From assembly GCF_000835495.1 (NCBI RefSeq), contig NW_015622544.1:5670855-5734854 (forward strand): a stretch of DNA of 64,000 nucleotides, written 5' to 3'. How positions within the stretch are numbered: position 1 is the first letter of the stretch; each line of letters opens with the position of its first letter. This document shows positions 41,189 to 51,921 of the stretch, piece by piece. The translations under genes were made by a program, and so were the position numbers. A model generated the notes under the pieces. That model ran no database searches. It was not told the DNA's origin and saw nothing but the letters and a program-made list of their open reading frames with translations. Source of the DNA: Cladophialophora immunda (taxonomy: Eukaryota > Ascomycota > Eurotiomycetes > Chaetothyriales > Herpotrichiellaceae).

Positions 41189-42656
41189 GAACGCCCGAGC
41201 GACCAACTGCTGCCACAAGAAGAACAACGCGCGCCGTGGAGACAGCAGCAGCAGGAGGCGATTGACGACGATTCTTCCTAGCCGACGAGACCAGCGCGCA
41301 CAGGGGTCGAGCTCTGAAGGTGCCTCAGAAGATGATTTGGGTCAGTCGGGAAGCAGATTTCTTGTCCAGGAGATCCACGGCTTCAATAGCTGTGTTCCTT
41401 CTTGGAGCAGCCATTTCACTTTCGACATTGTTCTCTTACGACTTGGGCGCACAGGGCGCGATCGATGGGATATCTGTCTGTATTGCATGGGGTCAAGACG
41501 AAGGGTGTTTTGGCGCAAGAGGGTTCAAATGTTCACTCCGAGCGGGTGCTGGATCTTTCTCCAGGGTCGTGCAATGTAGAGCGGGTTTTGACATGAGCAG
41601 GTATGATGCCTTGATATGACTGATGAGACTCTACTAGCATTTCTTGTCACAATTCCATACCATTTCTTACGCTATTGTTCCATCCTCGTTCACCGTTCTC
41701 ACATGTCGTAGCGGTATGTATACCTCGTACCCATTGCCCACATGGCTTCTTGCCCTCTCCCATATATGTCCCGTAGTACTTCTGCAGGCCGACGCCAGAG
41801 CCCAGGAATTTCCTTCTCCCACCGTGACATGTATAGTGTTTACCCGGTCGTCGCGGGTTCTATTTGGGATTTTCCATTTGTGGAAACGGGGCGATCGTCA
41901 GGTCGCGTTTCTTTTTTCTTTTTTCGAGGATTGTGTAGTGCAAGCGATAAGGGCACAGGTGGCGCCCCGTTGACCTAGCTACGCCGGGCGAGTTCTAGCT
42001 GGGTTGGTGGGCTCGTTGGGTTGAGGCCGCTCGGGACTAGATGGGTAGCGAGGTGGCTAGCCACGAGTAGTCCCCCTCCCCCAAACTGTGTTTCTTTCGG
42101 TCAGTTCGTCGTCATTTTATTAGCTCAAGGGATGATCAAGATCAGTCTTGTGTCGGGAGAAGCAAGCAAACAAAGATAGAAAGCTGGACCTCTCAAACCC
42201 TTTTCGTCGGCTCCTTTCACATGCTTTTTGCGTTGTCCGCTCGACCTTCGTTTTCCCGTACGTTTTGAAAGATCGATCGTCTTTTGTGTCTCAAGATAGA
42301 TTCGCGTGTCGATTACTCCTGTTTTAGTTCTTGCGCTCCTTGTGGGAAGGTGGCGTCGTTGCAGTTCGAGGAACTTCATTGGCACTGAGCTGAGAGTTGC
42401 TTCTTACGTGCAATTGAAGCCGCGGTGCTGCTCGACGCAGCACTCTAAAGCTTCGAAGGATAGAGCTATCATCTAGCTTTGAGATCGCCAGAGTTCAAGA
42501 CAGCGGTTGGATCCAGCAGTGTTGGAGTCTCGGTCGCACAGCCGTAACAACATAAATAGAGAGGGGCCTTTGAGCCACCAGCATCGCAAAGGGACTTGCA
42601 CACAAGCAACATCACGAGACAGCTGAAACACAATCCTGTTTGTTCCATTCGCCAAT
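41189..42656. other. 1.5-kb intergenic region before the SLATT gene
   Basis: No gene recognised on either strand. A CATAAATAG word at 42551-42559 lies about 100 bp before the next ATG and may be its TATA element. Confidence 0.5.
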
Positions 42657-43796
42657 ATGCCCAGCGAACGCACGCCTCTCCTCTGGTCCTCCTTCGACGC
42701 CGACAACAGCGACTATCCATCCGACCCGCACGCTCAATTCTGCATGATGACCGGTGCCCCTTCCTCCGCCCCAAATCCAGATGGCAAATCGCGTGCCTCA
42801 ACAGCGGTGCCGCCCAAGTCCTTGTACGGCAGGGCGACTCGGCAGCTTTCGAACCAGCGATTTACCTATTACATGACCGCCTCGCTGTCCAACACGATGC
42901 TACTGTCCCAGGTCGTCCTGGGCGCCGCATTGACCGCCCTTGGGGCGTCCGAGTCAAGTCACATATTAATCACCATTTTTGGAGCGATGAACACCATCAT
43001 CGCCGGGCTTGTCGCGTATCTCAAGTCGAGGGGCCAGCCAATGAGAGCACGAATGTATCGGGATGATTTGGAGAGGGTGGTCGACGAGATCGAGAACTCG
43101 GAGGTCATGTGGCTCGGGATCACTTCCGGGGTCAATGGCTACGATGATATTGATACCGGGGATGGGAAGAGCGGAGAAAGGGGAGCTGGGGCGGTGACGG
43201 TAAGGAGTGAAGTGGCGAGGCTGACCCGATTGTACGATCGCGCTGTGAGGAACAACACCGTCAACAACCCGGACATGTACATGACGGGAGCGGTGGATGG
43301 GAGCTATGCAGGGGCAACCCTGAGAAGTCGGGCTGCTGTTGGTGGAGGAGGGCAGACTGCTGCATTGCCGATGCCAGTGCCAGCACCTATAACGGCGCCC
43401 TCCGTTGGGATCAGCCCAGGCCCAGCGGCCGTTTCTGCTCCAGCACCCGCACCGGTTCAACAGCCGGTCCCGGATCCAGATGAGAGTCCGGCAACCGCAC
43501 CACCGAAGCCCAAGGAGGACAAGAACACGGGGGAAAAGAAAGAGGCGGAGACAAAGGGCAAGGAGAAAGAAGCCAAGGATGTGAAGAGTGATGGAGCACC
43601 GTCCGATGCAGGCGACTCGAAACCGGAAAAGAAGGAGGGAAAGGCAGCCGACGAGCCACCGCAGAAGGAACAGGAACAGCAGCCATCACCACCACCACAG
43701 CCGCAACCACAACATGATCCCGACGCAGAGCCTGCCAGTGACCCGAACGTGCCCTTGAAGAAAGTCGCCGGTGATGCGGCGGACGGCGAGAATTAG
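42657..43796 (+). CDS. Fungal SLATT-domain two-helix membrane protein
   Basis: 379 aa, one exon. Residues about 57-165 fit the fungal SLATT domain: LYGRATRQLSNQRFTYYMTA, two adjacent membrane helices (MLLSQVVLGAALTALGA and ILITIFGAMNTIIAGLVAYL), then KSRGQPMRARMYRDDLERVV and a helix ending EVMWLGIT. The remaining 210 residues are disordered, first Pro/Ala-rich then Lys/Glu/Pro-rich. SLATT stands for SMODS and SLOG-associating two-TM effector; the bacterial members are predicted pore-forming effectors of nucleotide-signalling conflict systems. Fungal members are widespread and uncharacterised. No nucleotide-sensor gene adjoins this one. Confidence 0.85.
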   Translation: MPSERTPLLWSSFDADNSDYPSDPHAQFCMMTGAPSSAPNPDGKSRASTAVPPKSLYGRATRQLSNQRFTYYMTASLSNTMLLSQVVLGAALTALGASESSHILITIFGAMNTIIAGLVAYLKSRGQPMRARMYRDDLERVVDEIENSEVMWLGITSGVNGYDDIDTGDGKSGERGAGAVTVRSEVARLTRLYDRAVRNNTVNNPDMYMTGAVDGSYAGATLRSRAAVGGGGQTAALPMPVPAPITAPSVGISPGPAAVSAPAPAPVQQPVPDPDESPATAPPKPKEDKNTGEKKEAETKGKEKEAKDVKSDGAPSDAGDSKPEKKEGKAADEPPQKEQEQQPSPPPQPQPQHDPDAEPASDPNVPLKKVAGDAADGEN

Positions 43797-44121
43797 GTCT
43801 CATTCAGCTCATCTGACGGTCAGTGAAAGGGCCGAAAGAGGAGGACAAGGTCACGGTGGTAGAGAGGGCGTGCGAAGGAAGAATCCCGAACAGGTGGGTT
43901 TGGTATTGTATTCGTCTTTGTACTTTCTGGTTCATTGCGCAAGTGTATACCCCCTTGGGAGTTAGTGCTCTAAGCTTTAATGTGATGGTATTGAGGGTAC
44001 AGTTTGCTTTCGACAGAGGACAAAGAGACGCAGATGGATGAGCCATACAACGCCCTACTAATGAGCATACACATGTGGCATCTTGGCTGCCTCTGCATCG
44101 CGTATCATCTCCCCCCAAATA
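43797..44121. other. Convergent intergenic region
   Basis: 325 bp between the SLATT and SDR stop codons; no feature recognised. Confidence 0.5.
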
Positions 44122-44886
44122 TCAACCGGTCGAATGCCTCATGCTCAGCACCGGATTGTATGCCTCTCTCCATTTCTTGGAAACCATCTCCGCAAAGCCA
44201 ACGCCCGCCTCCTTGATCTCCTTTGCCGGCTTCTGCAGGATTTCCAGCGTCTTGTTCGTGTACTCGTCCAGCTCCATGGGCGTCACCACTTTGTCCAATC
44301 GGTTCTCGGCGTCGAGGTCGGTGCGCACGTACGGCGGGGCGATTTCGATGACGTTGACGTTGGTTCCGTCAAGGCTCTCCCGGAGTCCCACCAGGAAGGC
44401 GTGCACGGCAGCTTTCGTGGGACAGTAGACGGGGAATGGACCCATCGGCACGAACCCGAGGCCAGAGGACGTGATCATGAAGGTAGCCTCGCCCCCCACG
44501 GACAACAGATGCGGGATGAAATGGCGGGCCAGGATGATGGGTGCCGTCAGGTTGGTGTTCGTCTCCTTGATGATCTTTTCGTCGGAGAAGTTGTCGAGAG
44601 ACAGGAAGTTGCCCTGGTACTGGATGCCGGAATTGACCCAGACGGTATCAATGTCGGGATACCTGGAGAGGAGGGTCTTGACGTGTCCGGGGAGAGCGGC
44701 CAGATCACTGTTGTCCATGGCATAAGTTTCGAGGCCTGGAAGCTCCTTGGCCAGTTCCGCGAGGCGAGACTCACGACGTCCGGTGGCGATAACCTTCTTG
44801 CCCATGCCGTGAAAGGCTCGAGCGAAAGATTCACCTATTCCACCGGTGCCGCCAAAAATGAGGATGGTAGACATGGAAGAAGTCAT
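44122..44886 (-). CDS. Short-chain dehydrogenase/reductase (classical SDR)
   Basis: 254 aa, one exon, ATG at 44886. Rossmann NAD(P)-binding motif GGTGGIGESFA near residue 13, VIATGRRESRLAEL (Arg pair suggesting NADPH preference), WVNSGIQYQG in place of NNAG, active-site Ser in FMITSSGLGF, and PVYCPTKAAVHAF giving the YxxxK catalytic pair. APPYVRTDL follows as in other SDRs. Resembles the DltE-type oxidoreductases; substrate not known. A TATATAAAG element sits about 95 bp upstream. Confidence 0.93.
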   Translation of the reverse strand: MTSSMSTILIFGGTGGIGESFARAFHGMGKKVIATGRRESRLAELAKELPGLETYAMDNSDLAALPGHVKTLLSRYPDIDTVWVNSGIQYQGNFLSLDNFSDEKIIKETNTNLTAPIILARHFIPHLLSVGGEATFMITSSGLGFVPMGPFPVYCPTKAAVHAFLVGLRESLDGTNVNVIEIAPPYVRTDLDAENRLDKVVTPMELDEYTNKTLEILQKPAKEIKEAGVGFAEMVSKKWREAYNPVLSMRHSTG

Positions 44887-45647
44887 GGTTGTGGTTGTTG
44901 TGTCGTGCTGGGACTTGTGACAGACTTTGAGGATAGAATGGAAGTTGGAATCATGACCTGTGAAGCCATATGATCGTGAGCTTTATATACTTGACAATAC
45001 CCGTCTAGAGGTATTCCCTCTTATCAGTATGTATAGGGGCGCTATGCTGAATCCTCCCAAAGCGGCAATGGAAGGAGATATCGGATTGATCCACTTACCT
45101 GATCTGGAAGCAGTTCTGTCGCTATCCGGCGCCCGAGCCAATCAGGACACGAGCCTGACGTCTCGTCAAGGACCCGAGATCTTTATCACCGACTGCCTCC
45201 TTCTTCCTCGCATACGGCGGCAATGACGACGAGGACAACGACTGGGCCATCACTCGGTGCCGGGCTGTCCGTTGACGTTCGTCCGCATTCTGTCGTGTCC
45301 GGTTGTTTCGGTGATTGTCCACAGGCGTGTTATTCAGCCGCTGTCAAACACCGTGACTGTCCCGTGTCTCGGCCCATCAAACGCCCCAGATACTCTCGTA
45401 CAGGTTTGATACCCAGCATGATCGGGACGCCTTGAGAGGCCGATGTCCAAATGCTCCAGCGGTCACAGAACCGGATTACTTCCCCTTCACTGGACCATAT
45501 TGGCGGTGAATGCACCCTTTCTGCGTGTCCAGCACGAGTGACAGCCCCCCGGCAGCACTTCGCATTGCGCAGCAAACTGATTGTCAATATCCCTGGAGCT
45601 CGTGGACATTCGGGCCGACGTCAAACGCTTCTGAACCATCACCAACC
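44887..45647. other. Divergent intergenic region, SDR / GH76
   Basis: 0.76 kb. Contains the SDR TATA element. The GH76 frame is open back to an ATG at 45510, which is the alternative start for that gene. Confidence 0.5.
44981..44989 (-). promoter_or_regulatory. TATA box of the SDR gene
   Basis: TATATAAAG on the minus strand, 95-103 bp upstream of the ATG at 44886, a typical fungal spacing. Confidence 0.6.
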
Positions 45648-46895
45648 ATGTTTCGTTTGATATATGAGGGCTGCAGCCCAGTCAAGGCCCTATTGCTTCT
45701 CGGAAGCCTCAGATCCTCTACAAATCCGGCCCAGAAATTCATCGGCTCCTCCACGACTAACGCGACCATGTCTCTTGTACCAGAAGGGAACTCGACCCTC
45801 AGCATCACCCAAGCCGCCATCAATGTCTTTCTGGCGTCGCAGCAGGACAATGGTCTCATCAGCGGCCTGGGTTACTGGCAAGTCGCAAACGGCTACACTG
45901 CAATCGCGCTGCACGATCTCTGGTCTGGGACTCTTTCCTACAGCGGTGTCCTAGACGAGCTCATCGGCAAAGTTGAGGTGAACAACACAAACTGCATCAA
46001 TGACATGAACGACGACTCGATGTGGTGGGCTATCTGTTCGCTGGAGGTCTTCGACCTTACCGCAGCACCAAGTCATCTCACGGTAGCAGAGGCCATCTGG
46101 CAACACGTCAACCACTTTGTGATCCCCGCGGGCAAGTATATCATCAACGGCACCGACATGGGCGGTGGGGTGATCTGGTCGAGCAAGCCCAACGAGACCC
46201 AGGTCAATGCCGTCACCACCGGTCTCTATGCGGAGCTGTCGGCGCGATTGGCGACGCAACAGGCGGACGAGACAGGCAGAGAAAAGTTCCTCGCTTCTGC
46301 CGTCAACAGTTTCTCCTGGATCCTGCGCAGCCGATTCGACCAGGACGGCTATGTCGTCCTGGACCACGTCGATCTGAACACGGGCGAGAGCTACAATTGG
46401 ACATTTACGTACAACACCGGCCAAGCAATTGCCGCATCTGTGGCCATATATAACACCTTGAAAGCAAAGCACTTGGACTTGATTCAATCGGCAACGACGG
46501 ACGCATACCTGGACCTGGCCTGTAATATGGCCAGCCACGCCATGAATCGAAGCAGTTGGGTTGACTCAAATGGAACACTGACAGAGCCCGGCGCCTACCC
46601 AGGCACCGGTCCAGACAAAAAGCCCGCATGGCAGAACGACGACGCCGTCGGCTTCAAAGCCATCTTGCTGCGGAGCCTGGCCAAGCTGTACAGGGTCCTT
46701 GTCCGTGACAACGCCCACCCGGAAATGCAAACGCAGTTGGTCCATTTTATCCAGACGCAGTTCCAGACTTTGCAGCTCAGGGATACAAACGGGAAGGGAC
46801 AATATGGCCCCTGGTGGGATGGTCCCATGGATTTGCCCACAAGTCACTCTCAAATGGCAGCACTGGATGTGATGGCGGCAATCCATGCTGTGTGA
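45648..46895 (+). CDS. GH76 family glycosidase (alpha-1,6-mannanase type)
   Basis: 415 aa from the ATG at 45648 (MFRLIYEG, good ACC ATG context); an upstream ATG at 45510 would add 46 residues. The (alpha/alpha)6 GH76 fold is indicated by NVFLASQQDNGLISGLGYW, NDMNDDSMWWAICSLEVFDL with the paired catalytic aspartates near residue 120, GGGVIWSSKPN, and FTYNTGQAIAASVAIYN. Several N-glycosylation sequons are present (for example NGTD, NETQ, NWTF, NRSS), fitting a secreted or wall protein. A short hydrophobic stretch (ALLLLGSL) near the N-terminus could be a weak signal peptide. No C-terminal GPI signal is seen, unlike Dcw1/Dfg5. It would cut or transfer alpha-1,6-mannan in cell-wall glycans. Confidence 0.9.
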   Translation: MFRLIYEGCSPVKALLLLGSLRSSTNPAQKFIGSSTTNATMSLVPEGNSTLSITQAAINVFLASQQDNGLISGLGYWQVANGYTAIALHDLWSGTLSYSGVLDELIGKVEVNNTNCINDMNDDSMWWAICSLEVFDLTAAPSHLTVAEAIWQHVNHFVIPAGKYIINGTDMGGGVIWSSKPNETQVNAVTTGLYAELSARLATQQADETGREKFLASAVNSFSWILRSRFDQDGYVVLDHVDLNTGESYNWTFTYNTGQAIAASVAIYNTLKAKHLDLIQSATTDAYLDLACNMASHAMNRSSWVDSNGTLTEPGAYPGTGPDKKPAWQNDDAVGFKAILLRSLAKLYRVLVRDNAHPEMQTQLVHFIQTQFQTLQLRDTNGKGQYGPWWDGPMDLPTSHSQMAALDVMAAIHAV

Positions 46896-48131
46896 CGGAG
46901 AACGTCGGGGTGACGAGGTTTGGAATGCAAGCTTCAAACGTGACCGTGGAATGAGCTTTGACAATGGCATTCAAACACATGTATGCTCAATGCAGAGTAC
47001 AACGTTACCGCCGGCCAGGAATGAACCGTTGGTTCGTCTTCCTTCGGAACAAAGCCCAAACTAGAACTCGTCGAACATCTTCCGCGGTAGCACGGCAGGA
47101 GTCAAAGCTCCGATGTCAGTCCAGATGAGAATAAAGCGAGCATCATCGGGCATTTCTCCGCTTGCCGTGTCTCCTCCGACTACATATCAGCCTACCAGAG
47201 CTGGTGTCAGGTTCTTGGATGGCTGGTTCGGATATGGAAGGGAATCCACGATGAGAGGGCTATTGGCGTGTCTCCTTGCTCGGCTTGCAATGAGCAGCGC
47301 CTAGGGTATACCGTGGATCCTCTGGAAGATGCACGATCAATTGCACCCATCTACCGTGCGGAATTATCATCTTGTCCGTAGCATTCAGCTCCCTGGGGCC
47401 TCCAGCTCACTAAAAGGTGGTTTGCTCGCTGGCGCTGGCGCTGGGGTACAAGCGTCCTATGCTCCTGGCCACCAACGAGTGGACATGTCACCGTGGCCCT
47501 GAGGGTATATGTGGTGGCACAGAGGACAGTTTCATGCAACGCCTGCGCGCTGTACAAGCGGCTTCTGGGTCACTTGCTGGATCAGAAGCATGAGCTTTGA
47601 CACGTGGAAGAAGGTCAGGCCGTAGGGCTCGGTGAACTGGCTGCCACTTCAGAATGGACATCCTAGACTCACAGTGTGAGCTTGTCATGAAATCACATTA
47701 AGAGAGTACAACGAATACTCGACGTCGCTCAAGCACTATAGGCTCCCCGTGACGAGGGTCTATGCATCTCATCGATCAGGGTTCGTCTTCCTCCTCCTAT
47801 CTGAAAGCGTGCCTTCGATTACAAATCCGAGAGGTCAACGTAGTGTTGCGACGGTGAGATGAGACAGATTGGTTGCACCGTGAAGTCAATGTCACGAATG
47901 CAGTAGTCGTGGATAGGCGTCGTTTGTCCATTCAAGGAAGCCGTAGGCAAGTAGTAATAATATGTAGTAGTTATCGAAGTCAATAGTGGGAGGAATCACT
48001 CCACAATCATCCGGTGCGGGGAGGTGACTGCGCCAAAGGAAATGTCCTGATAATGTACACTTTGACACATTCTCTTTTCCCCTTCCTCGCAGCCAGATCC
48101 AGCAACACATCCCTAGATCCCATTGCGAATC
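46896..48131. other. 1.2-kb intergenic region before the prolidase gene
   Basis: No gene recognised. The stretch 47560-48010 is AT-richer. Frames at 47892-48182 (minus) overlap the next gene and have no domain. Confidence 0.5.
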
Positions 48132-49481
48132 ATGTCTGTCAACGGTGCAACGCCCAAGGCGAAATACCCAGCCAAAGCCCACTGTCGGCGCGTGGCCCAG
48201 TATCTGATCGATGCGGGCTTCTCACGGCATGGAGTCCTGTACCTCGAGGCTCAGAAAACCCACATGGTTGAAGACGACGACCAAGCCATGCACTTTCGCC
48301 AGCGTCGATACTTCTTCTACCTCTCCGGCTGCAAACTGCCCGACGCCTATCTGACCTACAACATTCCTCAAGACATCCTCACCCTCTTTATCCCCCCCAT
48401 CGACCCGGACAGCGTGATTTGGAGTGGCTTGCCCGAATCCAAAGAGGAGGCCTTGGAGAAATACGACGTTGACGGCGTACTCTACTCAAACGAGGTCAAT
48501 GCCGCATTAGCAGCCTACGGCCCTTCCAAGGCTGCCACCGTCTACGCCATCCCAGAGCAAGTCTCGGAACACATCACATTCCTGCCATTCAAGGCCGTTG
48601 AATTCTCATGCCTGAAGACGGCCATTGACGAGTGCCGCGTTGTCAAAGATAGCTACGAGGTTGCACTGATCCGCAAGGCCAATGAGATTTCTACACTGGG
48701 ACACATTGAAGCGGCCAAGGCAGTGCTCACGGCGACCAACGAGCAAGAGCTCTACGGGGCGTTTGTCGGGACATGTATTTCGAACGGGGCACATGAGCTG
48801 GCATACCATTCCATCTGTGCCAGCGGCACCAGCTGCTCCACCTTACATTACGTCCGCAACGACCAACCCTTGCGGGACCGCTTGAACATTCTCCTCGACG
48901 CCGGCGCAGAGTATGACTGCTACTGCGCGGACATCACACGCACATTCCCTATCTCTGGTACTTTCACGCCGGAATCGCAGACGATATACAACATCGTGGA
49001 CGAGATGCAATCGTCGTGCTTCAAGATGCTGCGCGCAAATGTCCGGTGGGAAGATGTGCATATGAACGCGCACCGAGTTGCGATTCGAGGACTCAAAAGT
49101 GCCGGCATCCTTGTCGGGAATGAGGAGGAGATCTTCAACAAGCGCATCAGCGTTGCGTTCATGCCACACGGCCTGGGCCACTATCTCGGCATGGACACGC
49201 ACGATACGGGTGGCCACGCCAACTACGACGACCCGGACCAGATGTTCAAGTACCTCCGTGTACGGGGTCCTGTGCCCGCCGGCGCCGTCATCACCGTCGA
49301 ACCGGGCATCTACTTTTGCAATTTCATCCTGGACCCCGTGCTGGAGGATCCGGAATTGAATCGGTACATTGACAAGAACGTGCTGGAGAAGTACTGGACG
49401 GTCGGGGGCGTGAGGATCGAGGATGACGTGCATATTCTGGACGACGGTTATGAGAATCTGACGAAAACGCCGAAGTTATAA
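48132..49481 (+). CDS. Xaa-Pro dipeptidase (prolidase, peptidase M24B)
   Basis: 449 aa, one exon, ATG at 48132 (MSVNGATPK). Splits dipeptides ending in proline in the cytosol. N-terminal AMP_N domain (residues about 10-160; [20 protein letters not shown]), then the pita-bread fold: [36 protein letters not shown] with metal ligands D256 and D267, [15 protein letters not shown] with H350, VEPGIYF (Glu ligand) and [10 protein letters not shown] (Glu ligand). All five dinuclear-metal residues are in place. Length matches fungal PEPP-type prolidases. Confidence 0.96.
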   Translation: MSVNGATPKAKYPAKAHCRRVAQYLIDAGFSRHGVLYLEAQKTHMVEDDDQAMHFRQRRYFFYLSGCKLPDAYLTYNIPQDILTLFIPPIDPDSVIWSGLPESKEEALEKYDVDGVLYSNEVNAALAAYGPSKAATVYAIPEQVSEHITFLPFKAVEFSCLKTAIDECRVVKDSYEVALIRKANEISTLGHIEAAKAVLTATNEQELYGAFVGTCISNGAHELAYHSICASGTSCSTLHYVRNDQPLRDRLNILLDAGAEYDCYCADITRTFPISGTFTPESQTIYNIVDEMQSSCFKMLRANVRWEDVHMNAHRVAIRGLKSAGILVGNEEEIFNKRISVAFMPHGLGHYLGMDTHDTGGHANYDDPDQMFKYLRVRGPVPAGAVITVEPGIYFCNFILDPVLEDPELNRYIDKNVLEKYWTVGGVRIEDDVHILDDGYENLTKTPKL

Positions 49482-49930
49482 TGACCCCGAGAACCCTGGG
49501 TTCTCGTGTCGGGACCGGCCCTGGGCATGTTCTTATGAGATGAACCTTGACGAGCGCATGACTACAAATCCAGTGGTGATCACGACCTCGCGTTGAACCG
49601 GTGTTAGGGCTCTCTTCGAAAGAGCGGACACGCTGAGAGGAAAGAAGGTTATCGTGCTGCCTAATAGGTAGATCCTGCGGTTTGCGCAGACACGGATAAA
49701 GGAGAAGCCATCATTCACAGTTACATATGGCGCCACCCACCCCAGACTTGGTAGTTACAACACCTCATTCAAGCCCGCTTTTCCCTACCTACGTATAGCC
49801 GAACGGTCGACATAACGGGCCGAACCCTAGAGCAATCTTTGGGATTTGACGACCCTTCCAAGCCTCCCACACCGGGAATCAACCCCCATGATATTCCTAT
49901 CCCCCACAAACCGTGCAGAGATATCCCCGC
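49482..49930. other. Convergent intergenic region
   Basis: 450 bp between the prolidase and aldehyde dehydrogenase stops; no feature recognised. Confidence 0.5.
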
Positions 49931-51561
49931 TCAATCCTTCCAGGTGATGACCTTTGACCTCACCCACTCCTCCAGGCCGGGGACGCCGTTGAAGCGGCCG
50001 AAGCCGCTCTTCTTAACGCCGCCGTGGGGCAGGGCGGGCTCGTCGTGGACGCTCATGCCGTTGATGTGGACGGCGCCGCTCTCGATCTGGCGGGCCAGGC
50101 GCAGGCCGCGGCGCAGGTCCTCGGTGAAGACGGCGCTGGCGAGGCCGTAGTCGGTGTCGTTGGCGAGCGCGAGGGCCTCGGCGTCGTCGCGCACCACGTA
50201 CAGCGACACGGTCGGCCCGAACGACTCGGTGTGGTAGATGTCCATCGTGGGCGTGACGTTCTCGATCACCACGGGCCGCATGCGCGTCGCCGACGCCTCG
50301 GCGTGCCGCGGGTCGCCGTACACGGCCCGCGCGCCCTTGGCCAGCGCGTCCTCCAGCAGCTTCTTGTTCTTCAGCACCGGCGCCGACGTCACCAGCTGCG
50401 GCACGCCCATGCCGTCGGGCGCCTCGGCGAAGACGTGGTCCATCGTCTGCTTGAGCGCCTCGCGGAACTGGTCCGCCACCTTCTCGTGCACGATGATCCG
50501 CTCCGTCGACATGCAGATCTGGCCCGCGTGGAGGAACGCGCCCAGCGCACACTGCAGCGCCGCCGTCGAGATGTTGGCGTCGTCGCACACGATCGACGGC
50601 GCCTTGCCGCCCAGTTCCATGACCGTCGGCTTGAGGTACTTCCCGGCCTGGGAGGCGATGATGGCACCCACGCCAGTCGAGCCCGTGAAGTTGATCTTCT
50701 TGATGGCCGGGTGAGAAATCAGCGCCGAGGTCACTTTCGCCGCGTCGGCCGGCCGGTGGTAGATGGTGTTGAGGCAGCCCGCGGGCAGGCCTGCGGCGTG
50801 GAGGATGGAGGCGATGGCCCAGTACGTTGCTGGAGCAGCCTCAGGACCCTTGAGGATGACTGTGTTGCCCCTGTGCGAAGTTGCCTCGTGTCAGCCGATA
50901 AACCCCCAAACTTCGTCCCTCTTGCCAAAAAGTTCCTTCCTCCGAAAATGGAAAATAAAGGATGGCATGATCTCAGTCTCGTGCTGTCGGTCTCTAAAAA
51001 CCAAAGAACTTACATGGCAAGAGGTTGCAAGCATGCACGGAGACCCAGGACATAGGGGGCATTCCACGGCGCAATCCCCAGAACGACACCATAGGGTTCC
51101 TTGACCAGCATGGCATTGGCGCCCTCTTCGGCGACCACGGGCATGGTGGAGGTCGAGGCGACCTGGATGAGGCCGGCAACGCTCTTGCAGGCCTCGTAGG
51201 CTAGGTTGTGCTCAAAGGCGAACATAGACTCGGCGGCGCCCGTCTCGCTGTAGCTGTAGTGCTTCAGCTCGTCTCTTCGATTCTTGAACTCGTCGGCCGC
51301 CCGGAGGAAGATGTCGCGCCGGAAGTTTGGCTTCGTCTTGGACCATGTGGTGAATGCCTTCTCGGCGGCCGCGATGGCCTTGTGGACATCCTCTTCGTCA
51401 GCCGAGGAGCATTTGTACAAGGTCTTCTGGTCGAGCGGAGAGACCACGTCGAAGGTCGAGGAGAGCTTGACCTCCTTCCCATCCAGCCACAACGGAATGG
51501 TCGATGAGGTGTTGAAGGCGGGAACTGGCGCGTGTGCGCCGTTGGCACCATTGCTGGCCAT
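49931..51561 (-). CDS. NAD(P)-dependent aldehyde dehydrogenase
   Basis: 495 aa; exons 51014-51561 and 49931-50870, with a 143-bp intron whose removal gives CLQPLAMGNTVILKGPEAAP. Oxidises an aldehyde to its acid. Signatures: VLGIAPWNAPY (cofactor site), NFTGSTGVGAIIA, catalytic base in VMELGGKAPSIV (Glu about 266), nucleophile in HAGQICMSTERI (Cys about 300), and TESFGPTVSLYVV. The closest look is to aromatic (vanillin/salicylaldehyde-type) dehydrogenases, but that is by eye. The second exon is strikingly GC-rich at third positions, which opens long spurious frames on the other strand. TATA element at 51661-51669. Divergent from the alcohol dehydrogenase across 3.3 kb. Confidence 0.95.
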
Positions 51562-51660
51562 TATTGGATAGGGTTGCGAATTGAGATGGCTACGAATTGA
51601 CGAGGTTGAGGTCCTTCGTGGTGACGCTTGGACGTCGCCAGCCAGAAAATCGGGGTCGGA

Positions 51661-51669
51661 ATTTATAAA
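51661..51669 (-). promoter_or_regulatory. TATA box of the aldehyde dehydrogenase gene
   Basis: TTTATAAAT on the minus strand, 100 bp upstream of the ATG at 51561. Confidence 0.6.
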
Positions 51670-51870
51670 CCAAAGCCCAGGACACACGCCGGCATTTGAA
51701 CAAGGCATGTAGACCCATCGGATTGTGCACCTGTCCCTGTAGATCTGTATATTCGCAAATCAACGCGGATTGGTCCCGTGGGGAGTGGAAGCGGGGAAAT
51801 GGGTCTGGTCATTCCCGAACAGTGGTGGAAGCTGCCACGCGGGGCGGCATCGTAACTGGGCAATAGGCGG

Positions 51871-51921
51871 CATCGAGGGGCATCGAGGGGCATCAAAGGA
51901 CACCTAGCATGCCCCAAGGGG
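51871..51921. promoter_or_regulatory. Repeated AGGGG (STRE-like) elements upstream of the aldehyde dehydrogenase
   Basis: Two tandem CATCGAGGGG copies followed by CCCCAAGGGG, about 310-360 bp before the ATG. AGGGG/CCCCT is the yeast Msn2/4 stress-response core; relevance in this fungus is inferred. Confidence 0.35.

Noticed and set aside
45510..45647. Upstream ATG of the GH76 gene
   Set aside because: The added residues look like leader sequence and the ATG at 45648 has the better context; kept only as an alternative.
50024..51055. 343-codon open frame on the plus strand
   Set aside because: It lies antisense to the aldehyde dehydrogenase, is Arg/His/Gly-rich without a domain, and arises from GC-rich third positions of the real gene.
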